Source of the DNA: Evernia prunastri
Taxonomy: Eukaryota; Ascomycota; Lecanoromycetes; Lecanorales; Parmeliaceae
Assembly: GCA_003184365.1 (NCBI GenBank)
Contig: NKYR01000200.1
Span: 1-48,878, forward strand
DNA: 48,878 nt
Reading direction: 5' to 3'
Below the pieces are notes generated by a model. It was not told the DNA's origin and did not search any database. It saw only the letters and a program-made list of their open reading frames with translations. This document shows, one piece after another, positions 10,584 to 24,000 of this stretch; positions within the stretch are counted from its first letter, which is position 1, and every line of letters begins with the position of its first letter. The position numbers and the translations under genes are program-made.

Positions 10584-13500
10584 ATGTCAGACAATAACAG
10601 CTCACCCAACCCTGATGCCGACAATAACTCTACACCCGCTTCTCCAACAGACACTCCAACCCCACCACGACGCTTTGAGCCCATTACCCATGATCAGGAC
10701 GATGACCAGGACGACCAAGAAAGCACAAGAGCGTCGGGAACAGTTCGCCGAAATCGACCTCCTGCAATTTCGACCAAAAGTGGTGAGAATTACAGCATGT
10801 CCTATCCCTAGTCGAGGAGTGCGGCTAAATCTGTCAAAGGCTACATGAATTCCTACAACACCGCGGAAGAACCCCAACGAACGCCAACCCAGGATGAGGG
10901 CCGCCAAGGTCTACAAAGCTCTGCGTCGTCAGCTCGCCAGCAAATGCTTTCTCCCGAATCATTACCATCAATGAGCAAGCCGAAGATGGCCCGACGAGCA
11001 TCTTCCAAATATCACCCTCCTCATAAAGGCAAAGAGTTCTCAGTAGATGATGATCCAGATGAATATGAATCAGATTTCGTGCAGCGGCAATCTTCGATTG
11101 CGAAGTCAGCGTCGGGGTCAGGCCATGGTCATGGCCTCCGGAGACAACCATCGACTTTGCGCAGAAGACCCACTGCCCAACCAACACCTTTGCCGCGAGT
11201 CGATTCTCGCGGCGAAGATGAGGAAGAAGCCGAGCAAGTTCAAACTTCTACCGTCTCTCGTGGGGAAGCTGCTGGGGACGGCCATGACTCATCTGCAGAG
11301 GAAGCATCTACCCCCGCAGACGCTGGAGATGGTGATGATGACGACGATGACGACGACGACGGCGAAGTAAGCGACGCCGAGAGCTTTACCCTGAAAGACC
11401 GTCAGAACGCCATTAACGAGACACACCCTTTTGGTATCCGTATCTGGAAACCGGCGCTCTACCAGAAGAATAGATCCATAGAAAAAACAGCAGAAGGTGA
11501 CATACACTCGTCCCCGGGTGGCAGAGTAAGCAGTTGGTTATGGATGTTCAACATCCTCTGGACTATCCTCTTCGGCTGGTGGCTTGCCATAGCCGCGGCC
11601 CTAGGGGCGCTTACTTGTTTTCTGTTTGGCTTTGCACCTGCTGCCGCAGATTACGGAAGAGTTTTCTGGGGTCTGTCACTATATCTCTTTTACCCATTCG
11701 GCCAATTCGTCAAGCTGGAGCAAGATGAAGCTTATGCGGAAGAGGACGAAGGCGAAGGCCGCAGCATCACAGAATACGAACAATGGCAGAATGGAGATCT
11801 CGAAGACGGGCGCCTTTTTTTCGGACCCCTAAATTCTAGATCATTGATCGGTCGGCGCAGAAGCATGGATTCAGTAGATGAGAACGACAGTCTTTTGGGA
11901 CGCGCAAGGAGAGAAGATGACCCTAAGAGAGGGCCAAAAAATCGAAGGGCTAGACTTTTTGGTCGAGGGCAATGGACCATAGGGCGTGTCATATTCTTCG
12001 TCTTCTTCTATTTTCTGGTCGCACCCCTCTTACTGCTCGCATCTGGAATCTGTTGGTTTCTGGTCTTCTGGATCCCCATGGGCAAGGTTACTTTACTTCT
12101 TTTCTACCATCTGCGTCGGCATCCGCTCGCCCTGTCGTTCAACGCGGACACCACTTACTCACGGGGTGTTTCGTCACAATCGTCGTCCATACTACTCTGC
12201 ACGTATCGAGCAGTGGGTTTGAAGTACTGGAAGTATACCGTTGACGGAACCAATATCTTCCTGATCAACTTGATCGGTGTAGTGCTGTTTGTGATATTTG
12301 ATTATTGGGTACTCGATGTCGCTCTTGGCCTCGACAGCTGGATAGTTGCTCCTGGGTTTGTCTTTGCCTTGGCGCTCTTCTCGATAATCCCCCTGGCATA
12401 CTTCATCGGACAAGCTGTAGCTTCAATATCAGCGCAGTCATCAATGGGCGTGGGAGCGGCCATCAATGCCTTTTTTTCCACAATCGTCGAGGTGTTTCTC
12501 TACTGCGTAGCGCTGAACCAGGGTAAAGGTCAGCTGGTCGAGGGCAGCATCATCGGGAGTATCTTTGCTGGTATTCTATTCCTACCAGGTCTATCCATGT
12601 GCTTTGGAGCGATTAAACGGAAGACTCAGAGATTCAATGTCAAGTCAGCGGGCGTCACGTCGACTATGCTTTTATTCGCGGTGATCGCTGCTTTCGGACC
12701 TACCCTCTTCTACCAAATCTATGGGAGTGTAAGTAGAACGCCTTGAAAAACACCCTGATCATTGCTGACGCTTCTTCAGCATGAGCTTAATTGCCATTCC
12801 TGCCTCGTGGTAGCACCTGACCATCCTGATGGACCCGACGAAGACTGTCGACGGTGTTACTATTCCCAAGCACCTGCCATCAATGACGAATTCTTTGTCA
12901 AGGCAGTAAGACCGTATTGTTGGTTCGCGGCTGTTCTTCTGTTCCTCTCATATATCATTGGATTATGGTTTACGTTACGGACCCATGCAGCTACAATCTG
13001 GAATATAGAAATAGAGGAGAAGAAAGCTCAAGGGCATCCTGGACCAAATGGCAGTATATCCAACCAACCACTCCATGGCTCCGGACCTAAGCCCCAGACG
13101 AGCAGCAGCAGCAAGGACTCTACAGGTGGCCGAAATGCGAGCACTGCGATACGTGACACTCAACTCTATAAACGCATTCTGGGGCAGTCTCTCAAGCACG
13201 AAGGGCTTAGTCTATGCGGCCCAGAAGACACACGGCAGCCATCTGGATCTAGTAACAATCCTCCTGGTCAGCCGCCGCATGCCGTGCCACCAAAAACTAG
13301 TGACGGTGAGATCACCGTTCCTGAAGACAATTCAAGCCTGCGAAGCATTAAATTGGCTGGTCTCTCTGAGGAGGAGCATAATAACCTAGTCCGCCATTTT
13401 GCGGAGATGGCAGCTACTGCGGCTGCGGTCGCGGCTCGAGATGCTGTTAAAGCTCCTCGTAAAGTGTCAACGTCAACGCGTGCTGCTGCTGCCCAACGCA

Positions 13501-14255
13501 CACCTAAAGCCTCTGCTCCGCCTACAGGTACCTTCCATGACGAGCACGAAGCAGCCGCAAATGCAGAAGGTGCTGCTGGTGGTGGGCATGATGCTCCCAA
13601 CTGGGGGAGAGTGAAGAGTGCCGTCATCCTGCTAGGTGCTACGCTCCTCTACGCAGTCATTGCAGAAATTTTAGTCAACACTGTGGATGTAGTACTAGAA
13701 AGTGTAGACATTGATGAGAAGTTCTTGGGCATTACTCTGTTCGCGCTCGTGCCCAATACGACAGAATTCTTGGTATGTTTTCCTTACTCTCCGCAGAGAT
13801 CAATTTGGTGGCTAACATTTCGTGCCCAGAATGCGATATCTTTCGCCATGAATGGCAATATCGCGCTTTCGATGGAGATTGGTTCCGCTTATGCTCTCCA
13901 GGTCTGCCTCCTACAGCTTCCCGCCCTCGTACTTTTCAGCGCTGTCCGCGGCCGCTACATCGATCCTGAAAAGCTGCTGGATCACACCTTCAATCTCATC
14001 TTCCCGCAGTGGGACATGGTGACCGTTATCCTTTGCGTTTTCCTGCTCAGCTACGTGTATGGCGAGGGCAAAAGCAACTACTTCAAAGGAAGCATTCTGG
14101 TGCTGACCTATCTAGTGATCGTGGTGGGTTTCTACCTAGCAGGATATTCGGGTGATATCGAGGTGATGGGCATTGACCGCTTCGATAAGCTTGCTCTGGG
14201 ACACCAGAGCAGTTTCAGAACGCTGGGCAGGAGAAGTAGCGGAAGGGCCTGGTGA
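10584..14255 (+). CDS. VNX1: Vacuolar monovalent cation/H+ antiporter, Vnx1 type (CaCA superfamily)
   Basis: This encodes a polytopic antiporter of the CAX-like Vnx1 group, which in yeast exchanges Na+ or K+ for H+ across the vacuolar membrane. Exons 10584-10782, 10840-12728, 12780-13772 and 13830-14255 give 1,168 residues. The first ~250 are Ser/Pro-rich and acidic (DGDDDDDDDDDGEVSDAESF) and likely cytosolic. Next comes the hydrophobic DUF307-like block (SSWLWMFNILWTILFGWWLA; SLYLFYPFGQFVKLEQDEAY). Then come two exchanger repeats: GSIIGSIFAGILFLPGLSMC in the first, and in the second LFALVPNTTEFLNAISFAMN continuing GNIALSMEIGSAYALQ. Intron 13773-13829 is 57 nt with no stop, so an unspliced frame would insert 19 residues inside the second repeat; the join EFL-NAISFAMNGN matches the family and supports splicing. 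A low-complexity loop (about residues 700-920) lies between the repeats. Confidence 0.92.
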
Positions 14256-14883
14256 GCCCGATTTATTGGGGAGATCCATTCATACAAAGTTGAGCGGTGG
14301 CCGGACTCACAATATACAACATGAGGCTGGCCGCTGTCGTTGCAGATGTTTCGTTTTGAGCAAGGCGCTGGGAAGGAGGTCCCTCAGGCGCTTCGTGTGC
14401 TAGAATCTGAATGAGCTTTTACATAGCGTTGAGTAGGATTATTCATGGCTTGGCTGTGAGGACAAAGCATCAAAAGGAGAAGTGGACTTTCTTGGGTCGC
14501 TGGATGTATCGTAACGAGTGTTCCCCGACAGCACACTGGGGCCCTGATGTCTTGTGAATGTGGTCGGTAGCGTTCTGCTCAAGGCCGAGGACGGGAGACC
14601 AGATGAAGCAAGGCTAGCAGATCAACATGTAAGTCAGTACAACGAAAAGGTTGACGGGGAAAACGGAGACAGAGCTGTTCGGTTCGGCTTGGTTTCTGTG
14701 ATTACGCATGCTATGTATTCTATGTTGTACTGATTAGCTACTGCTATCAGGTCTACACGTTGCCTCTGCTATTCTTAGCCTAACAGTACAGGCAAGGTCT
14801 TCAAGCACATGCAGCGCTGTATTCTTGCCGCAGAGTTGGCGAGTTGTGAATCTTCATCATGACCGAAGATATTACAATTACCT
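14256..14883. other. Convergent 3' intergenic region
   Basis: This is shared downstream sequence of VNX1 (+) and the phosphatase gene (-). No coding frame or structured repeat is supported. Confidence 0.5.
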
Positions 14884-17610
14884 TTATCCACCCCAACTCC
14901 TCCTCTCCAAGTCTCTTCCCAATCCCTTGCATCTCTCCGACATCTCCCCCACAACCCACTCGAGAATGCTTTCATAGCACAACACAAACTGCCTCAGCGT
15001 TTGTACCATGCTCAGTCGCTGCAGGCGGAAGTCGCTCACGGTCTTGGTAATCAGATCTTCGTCGTCTTTGAACAACCACCCATCTTCTTCTTTGCTATCA
15101 ACATCCATATCATTTAGGTCTAGATTGTTGTGCCTCTGTAAACGGGTTTGACGTTGCCATTTCAACTCATCCACAACACTGTCTACAGTACAGAACGTTC
15201 CCGTTCGACCGCACCCAGCGCTACAGTGCACAACGGTTGGCCGCTCGCCCTGACGTGCAGGCTCGTCTGGCTCACGGCTTGGGCTGCTAGACTCGTAGCT
15301 GCGTACAACAGAGTTGCAATGCTCGACCAATCCTAGGACGTGGGCAGGATGAGCTGGCGCGCCAAAGTCTGGCCAGCTGGAATACTGGAGTTGGGTGATC
15401 TCGCGGATGGGTTCAAATGGGTGGCCTGTGTGGGAGAGGGTGAGCTTGCGCACGATAACATGGGGGATTTCAGCGTCGACAGCTTGGAGTGTAGGATTTT
15501 GTTGCGTGCTGTTATTGGTAGAGCGGCGACGACCCATGCTGGGTCTTTCGGTGGCTTCCAGGCTAAGATGCGATGAGAAAACCCTGCCAGTGGTGTTCCT
15601 GGGTGACGCCAATGGCAGATGCCTTTCCGAGAGTGATTTGAGCTTAAAATGACCATAGTCGCCTGTAAGCCAGTACGGATGACACTTTCGCTGGCCCCCT
15701 TCAGTCTCGGCGGTCAGCATTACTACTACACGAGCATCTTGTTCCCAGACCACACGCCAGAAATCCTAAAATAAGCCATTAGTTGGATGAAACTATGGAC
15801 ACCAGAGATAGAGGAGGCTTACGCTGAAAGTCGCTGGAACAGGAGCCTGAGAGGCGATATAATGCTTGTTGCTCCGTTGCGCTTTAAGGTGGCTTGCGTT
15901 GACATAGTCGCAGTCCCCAGACGATACGTTCTGCAACCTGACCCTCGAGTGATCATATGGTAGCATGTCCTTATACCTGTTCTTGGTTCCCTTTTCAATC
16001 CCTGCAATCTGCACGGCTTCAGGCGAAAGCGGATTTGGGGTGCCATAAGACACATTGCAGGACAGCGCTTTCTGCATTCGCTGCTGCTCAGCCCTTTCAA
16101 TCCCAAGAAAGCGATCAGCAACAGCCTTGCCTTTGTCTTCCTCATCCGCGGCCTGCCTCAACCATGCTGGCAGTTCTGCTACCGCAGTCTCCTTAAGACC
16201 AGCCGGCAGCTTGACAGGCATCTGACCCACACCACCAATCAAGTCCATATTTTGCCGGATGTTGCCAAAGAAGGGATTCGCTGCAGTCTGAGTACTTGGC
16301 ATCATGCATCCTCCCGCAACGGGGGCTGCGCCAGGTGGGTCTATTGAGAGTTTCCTGGGATTCGATCCATCCATTTCGCTGGCTGGCCTATCATCAACTT
16401 GGTCCGGAAACTTCTTAGCAAAATTACTGAATCCGCCACGGATAATGAGGCCAGTGCCTCGCCCTTTCTCGTTGGTGAATTTTTTTAAAGTGTTGACTGA
16501 CGATGTAGCATCTTTCAGCTGCGCTGAGTTTGCATCATACACAATGATGAATTTCGCGTCTCTCCATTGGGCGAATTTGGCTCTCTCGCTCTCTTTCGTA
16601 AATGTTTCCAACAATTTCTGCACGTTGAAAGACGATCTTTTCAATAGCGTAGTTGGTATGCAGAGGTTAATTGCACCACTTATTCGAGACTTGGAGTATT
16701 GTGGGAAAACTCTCAAATCCAGTAGTAAGAGGTCTTGGGGAAGATGACCCTTTAAGATACCAACGAAATCTTGTGGCGCTATCATTGTGGGGCCATCGTA
16801 GCTAACTGAGGAGGGTAGTGTCTCCGAGCGTTGAACGATGTGCGCGAGAGGCTCAACTCGGTTGTGGGGTAGAGAGTTCCGGGGGTGCCTCTCATCGATG
16901 TGGGATATCTGTGTTCTCTGTACTTTCGAGAGCTCTGAGCTTGACACATTTGTTGGGGACTGCATTGGGGAGACGTTGAAGTAAGGTGAATGCCGAGAAT
17001 CTGGAGTCTTCAGCAGGGGTTGGTGATCATGCTCTTGCGAGCTCTGATCGACGTCCATGCACTCTTGATTCACCACTGAAATCCCCATTCCTGACGGCGT
17101 CTGTTGAGATTTCGGCGAAAGCGGGTTTCGTCTTCTGTGGCTCTGATCCGCCACATTTTCGAGGGTCAACGGTTGGGCGCTCCCAGGGTTTCCGCTAAAG
17201 TGCGAAAGGCTTCCATGACTCAAGTTGAACGTGTTAGTCTCTGACTGCCTTCGGAAGTTCTCGAACCGTGACTGCGATTCCAAAGGATAGTTCTGTGGAG
17301 GGGCAACTGTGGTGGGCTGGTCGCCAGCTGACGGTGGACTCCAGTTCCTCCTAGCGTGAATGCCGGCATTGGAATTGGGAGGATTGCTGCTGGGATCTGC
17401 AACGAATTCGAAGTAGTTGGGACTTGGAGAGCGAGGGGCGCGTTTTGCGTGTGGAGAGAGCGTTATTGATTGCCGTCCTGGTGTTTGGTGATTAGCAGAA
17501 GCAGGTGTACGTGCAGGGTATCCGAGCGGCGTGGTTGATGAAATTGGCAGCGCTCGAGAGGGAGATATAGGAGGCCAAGTGCCTCGAGGAGTTGCAGCGG
17601 CCGTCATCAC
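14884..17610 (-). CDS. Rhodanese-like plus protein tyrosine phosphatase (Pyp1/Pyp2, PTP2/3-type)
   Basis: This is likely a tyrosine phosphatase that dephosphorylates MAP kinases, as Pyp1/Pyp2 and Ptp2/Ptp3 do. Exons 17610-15823 and 15765-14884 give 889 residues; the intron 15822-15766 joins PVPATFS to DFWRVVWEQDARVVVML. The first ~280 residues are Ser/Pro-rich. A rhodanese/CH2-like domain follows (DLLLLDLRVFPQYSKSRISG). At the loop where active rhodaneses carry Cys it reads FIIVYDANSAQ, so it is probably a docking module. The phosphatase domain has the KNRYKDMLPYDHSRV and DYVNASHLKA loops, the WPD loop (SSWPDFGAPAHP) and the signature VVHCSAGCGRTGTF, with nucleophile Cys and Arg intact. The insert between the KCHPYW and EIPHVIVRKL parts is long and Ser/Thr-rich. 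Start Met-Met at 17610 is the first in frame. Confidence 0.93.
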
Positions 17611-18915
17611 TTGTAGTTATACGAGCTGTGAATCTTTACTGGACCAAAGCCATGTTGAGGAAGATGCCTGAGCTCGGACTTTGAATATTGTTGTTGGTGA
17701 GGTTGCTTTTGAAGGCGAAAACGAATGTGCGGCGGAGGTGGGAGTGGAGTCAAATGGTACTCTTCAAGGCAGTATGAAGAAGAGGAGGAGGAGGAGAAGG
17801 GAGGAGGAGGCCGGAATGCCGGACGATCGCTGGAGAAGAACTGAAGACGCTAGAAAATGCCGCCGATTGGAAGAGGTTTGAGCGAAGTAATAGAGCAAAG
17901 GTTAGGTGGATGGAGGTTTGTATGAAGATGGCAGAAAGGTGATGGTGGGAAGAGATGAAAGATAGAAGAAGGTAGAAGGAGACGTGAGGTTGAAAGTACT
18001 TGAGTACTTGAGTACCTGAGTACTTGTCTCGAGATTCAAGATATCCTTGGTACCTTAGGTAAGTGACAAGAGAAGAGACGAGAAGAGAAGTGAAGTGAAG
18101 TGTATATAGGTAGTGAAGGGTGGTGTAATTAGAATCCTATAGCGTACAGCGTACAGCGTACAACGTATATTCCAGTGTCTGTTCTACCTCACAAGCACAA
18201 GGTTAAGTAAGGTGAGTAAGGTAGAGAGGTACCTCACTGGCCTTAGATCTATTTGACAGAACGCCCACATATGTAATATGACGCTAAAAGAGACCCTTAA
18301 ACGTCATACTTCTCGCTTGCCCCTGCCCTGCCCTGCCCTGCCCTGCCCTGCCCTGCCCTGCCCTGCCCATACGGTACTTTCTTTACCTTAGGTACCTTAG
18401 CACCTTAGCACGCTTATGACCTTATTGTTCTACGTATCTTGTAGGTAGAGTACTTAAGGAGGTACCTACCACCCTACCTACCTACCTACCTACCTACTCG
18501 GTGTTCTCCAGGTATCATCACCCAAATGTCATCTACATCAGCTGTTGCGCATAAGTCGAGAACACGTGACAGCTTTTACACACTGGCATACAGTATTCAT
18601 CTCTAAGCTCATCCGTAGTCATACGCTGTCCTCCTTGCAGCCTTTGAGTATAGTCCTTGACTATATTCTTTGAGTATCGATATCGTAACAACAGCGTCAA
18701 AGCCGAGCGCATACTCAACGGCTGGGAACCACATAGTTGATCGGTGGCCTGAACGCTGCCAATGCCATGCGCATCTTTGGAGAAGTCCTATCATCCCTTC
18801 CTTCGAAATAAGAAAATTCCTAGCCTTCATGAATCCATGCAGCTGTGCCTACCGCACCATCCTTGGTGAGATGGCGAGGCTCTTCGCCCTTCGGTTTGAT
18901 GCTCCTCTCTACCGG
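17611..18915. other. Intergenic region rich in simple repeats; phosphatase gene promoter side
   Basis: This holds the upstream region of the phosphatase gene and the downstream region of the F-box gene. It is full of short repeats: AG-rich tracts (17770-17810 and 18066-18105), GAGTACTT units (17995-18030), GCGTACA units (18140-18160), a CCCTG array and a CCTA array (18474-18497). No gene is supported. Confidence 0.6.
18321..18368 (+). repeat. (CCCTG)n pentanucleotide microsatellite
   Basis: Nine uninterrupted CCCTG units run from 18321 to 18365, with three more matching bases after. It is non-coding and likely variable in length between strains. Confidence 0.95.
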
Positions 18916-21083
18916 TTACTGACCACTACATTCCGAGGCATCGTGTGCCAGCGACAATTTCTCTCTTCTCCCTCCGCTCATGTGACCAATGTCCCACTTT
19001 GCAAGGCCTTGATCTGTGATAGCGTACAACTGCGTCTCGTTCGTCCACAACATTTTGTGCACCACTCCTTCCGAGGACAGCAAAACAGGCCTCAGCCGGC
19101 CGATGCCCTTTCTTATATTGTAATCGCGGGCTGGAAAATAATGCTGCAACTCACCCTGCTGGAGTAATCTGGGTTCCATCGACCAAACCAGCACACGATC
19201 CCAATTCGCCGCCGCGATCCGTGTAGCCCCGGGGGAAATCGCAACGACGGTGCCTAACGAGCTGACGCATCGCTTGAAACCTGCGAGAAATGCTAGCGCC
19301 GACCATGATGCAGATCTTCGCCCCTTGTCGAGGTTTACGTTGTGATCACAGGTATTCACAGACAGATAGGTATCCGCATGCACAACGAACACGTCTGATT
19401 GACCATGTCTGTTTAAATATTTGCTCATAGCGAGAGCAAAATACGAGATCTGACACAAAGGCGTGGACTGTCCGTCCACGAAGACGCCATACGTATGGCT
19501 GCCATAGTAAGGCATTCCGACCTCAAAGACCTCGGCTGCGTCCTCGCTCCCGACATCGATCAAGGATGAATTGTACAAAAACTGGCCGCTCTCTTCTCCG
19601 GCTGGATTGGGGCAGCTCATATACCAGCTATGGACAGGGGCACCCGGCTTGTAGAAATTCAATCTGCTGTCGTTGTCGACAAATTGGCAAGTCCATATCA
19701 AACGGTCTTTGTACATATGGGTAGGTAAGCCAGGAGGGTCATGGATCTCCAAGACGTCAGGAGACGAATCTGACGTATTTGGACGTCAGCGAAATCTTCG
19801 AAAGGACTTGACAATGGCTCTTCCTTCATATAGAGTCAATGCTCGGGTTGTCCCCTCAGCAAGTTTAACAGACAATTCAGTGTAAAACAAGAAGAGCAAT
19901 CCCAAAAGACGGTTGAGGGTTCGTTGGGGAAGGGGGTCTAATGCTGACAAGGAGCGGATAACTCCTGAGGTTCATGGCCGATCTTAGCTGAAAGAGAAGG
20001 AACAATGTACGATACAGACAAATTACAGTTGACAGATAGAAACACTGCTGACCGTATTTATGTTCTGCCTAATTGCAAGTCAGCATTACCCTCAATACGG
20101 CGAGCACTTGACTTGTCGGATAGATCAAAAGGGGAATTAAGCATTCGGTTCGCTAAAGAAAACTTCTGATCCCAACGTGATGTCAATGAAGGGGGGACTG
20201 AGACAATGCGTACCATGACCTTTTCATTCCGGTGGACAAGGCATATCTTGGTTTTTTCCAGCCTATCTAGACCCTTCCAGGCGATACATGCATTACCATT
20301 TGATGCAAGAGCTAGGCCAACGGGTTCGTGGTCTTGAATCTCTTGTATATCTCGCGTCTCCTGCAGAAAAGAGTCGTAGAAATAACCCAGGGTCTTCGCA
20401 AAACAACGATGAAAGGTGACCAGGTGGTAAACCTCGCATTCACGAGCAGATTCAGTTCCATTTGGGGACCAGGATGCATTGCGTGGATGTCCCCTTTGCC
20501 GGTATAGGACGGCCAGGTCTCGACTGCTGGGTGAGAAGGAAACTTTGAGGATTTCAACCCTCGTACTCGAGCAGCTCCCCTCAGGTCTTATGTGAAGTTC
20601 GAATCTGCGTCGTACATGATTCTGCGCTAGATCGTAGATCTGCAGTATCCCGTCCCATTGAGTCGTTACCAGTTGAGACAAGTTGCCAGGTTGAGACGGA
20701 TCCGAAGGAATGAAGATGGCGCTACTCATCCCCGGTTGATGACAGTACTTAGTGACGTTGGCGAGCGCTCCAGCTGCACAGCCACTTTGTGCCGCACGTG
20801 TCCTGAAAAATCTCAGTAGATCAGGTGTGGGAAGGTCCGTGAGTCCAAGGGTGAGCCCGGGTATGCATTTTAGATGTAAGAAAAGAAGTGGTCTTGACAA
20901 TGCCACCTCGAAGAATCTCTTGCATGTTAGGAGGGATGCAAAGAATGTCCCCACATCCATATGTTTCACGATTATCGATAGCAGTTCATTTGGTAGTCGT
21001 AGTAACCTAGAGTTCTGTACAGTCTCGAACAGCGTCTCCGGCCTTTGGGGGGGGAAAGCATGATCAGGAGTGTTTGGAACCAT
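18916..21083 (-). CDS. F-box domain protein, function unknown
   Basis: The amino end has an F-box (LLRLPNELLSIIVKHMDVGT then FFASLLTCKRFFEVA), the Skp1-binding motif of SCF ubiquitin-ligase adaptors. The rest has WD-like strand patterns (LVTTQWDGILQIYDLAQNHV; ISPGATRIAAANWDRVLVWS; KMLWTNETQLYAITDQGLAK) that suggest a degenerate beta-propeller as substrate-binding part. The chosen model starts at the ATG at 21083 (MVPNTPDHAF) and joins exon 21083-20090 to 19769-18916 through one 320-nt intron. This gives RRIE-DSSPDVLEIHDPPG and an open frame of 615 residues. The intron is long for this genome; a further small exon may be hidden in it, or there could be two genes. No known substrate. Confidence 0.65.
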
Positions 21084-24000
21084 TGTCGAAACGCTAACAC
21101 ATGGATGGGTCCGATCAGACAGCGGAGCAGAGCTCAATCAGTTGAGCTTTCATGCTTTAATCAGATACATGTCAATGACTGCTCTATGGCTTGGTTAAAG
21201 ATTGCTGGCGCTGAAGATGAAGTTCAGGCGCGCTTTGTTAGTGACACGCGTTCCAGCCTTTTCCACGGCGCTATACTTCCGATGACAAGTGCTCAATACT
21301 GCTGAGGCATTAAAGTGATCTTTCGGATGGAGACTGGCGGTGATTGCTACGAAGGTAGGCTTCCTCGTTCAGCATCATTGACATAAGTTTTGATTATGCA
21401 CACACTTCTAGCCAGAAACAGAAGGGTCTACAAACTAAAAAAACACGCTGCGTAGGCATAACAACGCCAGCCAGGCAGTCTGCAGAAAGCCCTGCATACA
21501 TGCGAGGCATCCTGCTGGGATCCTGGGTCGTGGGGAAAGCGACATTCTTCCAAATTCAATGCACCTACAGCATCTAGAGGCCACGATCTGAGAATGACAA
21601 TGGTTTGCGAGAAGAGTCTGAACCGGTTGCCTTGTTGACCAGGATTCTCGTACTCCGTGGTTGTATGATTGTCAACACCCAAGGGATCTCCACCCCCCTG
21701 CGACTGCCCCTTCTTTTTTTCTGACAAATTGACAATGCGCACAGAGGCAGTACATACTCATGCGCGCTGTGTCCTTCAGATCCATTCCCACATAATGACG
21801 TATATCAAACTGCAGGTACGCTTTTGCTACACAATCACAGCCTGACGAAAATGGTGTTTTGCATGCTTATCTTTACCGGTCGCTGCTGGACTCTAAACTT
21901 AGTCTGAGGGAGAGCTGAAGCTGGCGCCGTCGAAGTGTCAGAAGAAAAGAAAAAGGAAGAAAGGGGAAGGTTTTCTTGTATGGTTTTCACGAGGCCACAG
22001 GCGTCCAACAACCGCCACCTTGACACCTTCATCGAAGATTCGGCGTGTGATCTTTTAGGTCGGATGCTCTCCTCTTTGCGAGCGAGCAACTGAGGTACCG
22101 GCCTCTCGGATTCTACACACCACTTCAAAACCCTCAAATTGATCCTTGGCTGAACCCAAGCCCCCAGCCAATCATACCAGTTGCTCTAGACCTTTCCACC
22201 ATTTCTTGCCGCGAACATTTGCCTCATGCATCATAGCATTGTGGCATGTTTGCCTTTCCAGAGCTGTGCATCATTGTAGGGGCGTCGCGCAACCGCTTGT
22301 TTTTGTCAACAGGTAACCATTTTTTCCTTCTCTTCGAGACGCTACGTGAAGCAACAAACAGAGTTGTGAATGCTCTCAAGCGAGAGGGCTGACATCCTTC
22401 GTAACATCAAGGAATCAGGTTTTAAGAAGTGGCTCATGTCAGATTCAAGTCCAGGTACAACGTTTCATCATGTGAATCGGCTGCGCACTCGCGTGGGCGT
22501 TCCTGACGGTGATGATTCTCTACGATGTCTTCCGGTTCATGCCGTTGCGTTTGTGGCTATCTCGTCTTCTTCAAATCCTGAACATCTGTGCCGGAGACTC
22601 GATAGGTAACCCCCCCACGAAGATTATCACGACGATAGATGCTCATTCGATTACCGATGACATGTTCTCGGCCAATTGTCAATGCGGTCGGCCGACTCGG
22701 AGCATTCGTGTAGGGGAGACGAATGAGATGTCGCTTTGAGCGGATATCAAGTACACTAAAAAAAGAAGATAGGGTCATGGATCATCCTTTGACCCAAGGG
22801 TGTGAGAGACCTCCCAGAAGCTGATTATGTACCCCACTCTTTAGGACTCGTGGTGAGCCAGACAGTCAGACTGCATATAGTGAAGGCACCTAGGACTTCC
22901 TGTGGCTGTCCCGCTCTTCCGGCTAGTCCTCAAAGTGATGGTAGATCCCACGGACCCAGGAACGCCAAGCCTGCAACCCTCCTCGGCCGACCTTCTGCGG
23001 ATTGAGCTACTTCATTGGTGGTCAGATGCAGCCACATTTAAGGATTTTTGGAGAACTTTTGAAGACTTTTGCGATCGGATCTGTGCATTCATTCGTCTCC
23101 GACTAAGCCGTCTGACTCAGATCCAGATGCGGTAGGTGAGGCGAATCTGAGATGCTCTTTCAACGCATCATCGCCATTCGCCTCTGATTATCATTCTTCC
23201 CCAGACATTTACCAGATGACCTTGCATCTACTTGCACCTCCTTGCATGATACACAAATAAATCTCCACTAGACCAAGTGTGCAGAATTAGGCACTCGGTA
23301 ATGGGCACTCGGTAATGGGCACTCGGTAATGTTCAAGCCACTTCAGCAATTATCTTTCATGGACTTGAGGGAGCGCAACCACCTTTCGCTATGCGGCTGA
23401 GAAATGAAGGATCCTCTCCGCAAAGGCTAGGTCTAGTGACGACATGGTGGCACTGCTAAGCAGCACTTTGACTGTGGTCCTCCTCACGCGCGGCCTTGGC
23501 TTAAGAATGGAATCACTCATTGTCAAACTCCTCGCGCAGTGGTGAGCGAGGTCGTCCGGATTAACCTCGGTCCCGGCTTCGACCAGCGCGAACACCAGTT
23601 TGTATCAAGTGCCGCTCTCGTTCCCCCGAAATGATTCCAATGTGGGTCGGGCATGGAGGTTGTACTTCCAAGCAGCCCCATGAGGCACCGTTAAGCCTTG
23701 CATGTGGGTAGATAATGCAGGGTCTCCTATAGACATATCTTTACCCACCACCCTCTCTTCTGGGTCCCTCTCTTCTGGGTCGCGACGCCACGCTCTTTCC
23801 CAGAGACTAAGAGGTCAGGCCGGGTCTCGACTCACACTTTAAACGCAAGCCAATGTGCCAGAAGAGGTAAAGGCTGGGTTTTCGCCTCTTGTGGCCATTG
23901 TTTTCCTCCGGGACGAATAGGGTAAGTTTCAGGATTGAGGAAGGAAGGAAGGAAGCACCCAAGGAAGGGGTGCAAAGACAGCCGACGACGCGGACGGAAA

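Noticed and set aside
23290..23331. CRISPR-like array
   Set aside because: The three 14-bp units are directly adjacent with no spacers, in a eukaryotic genome.
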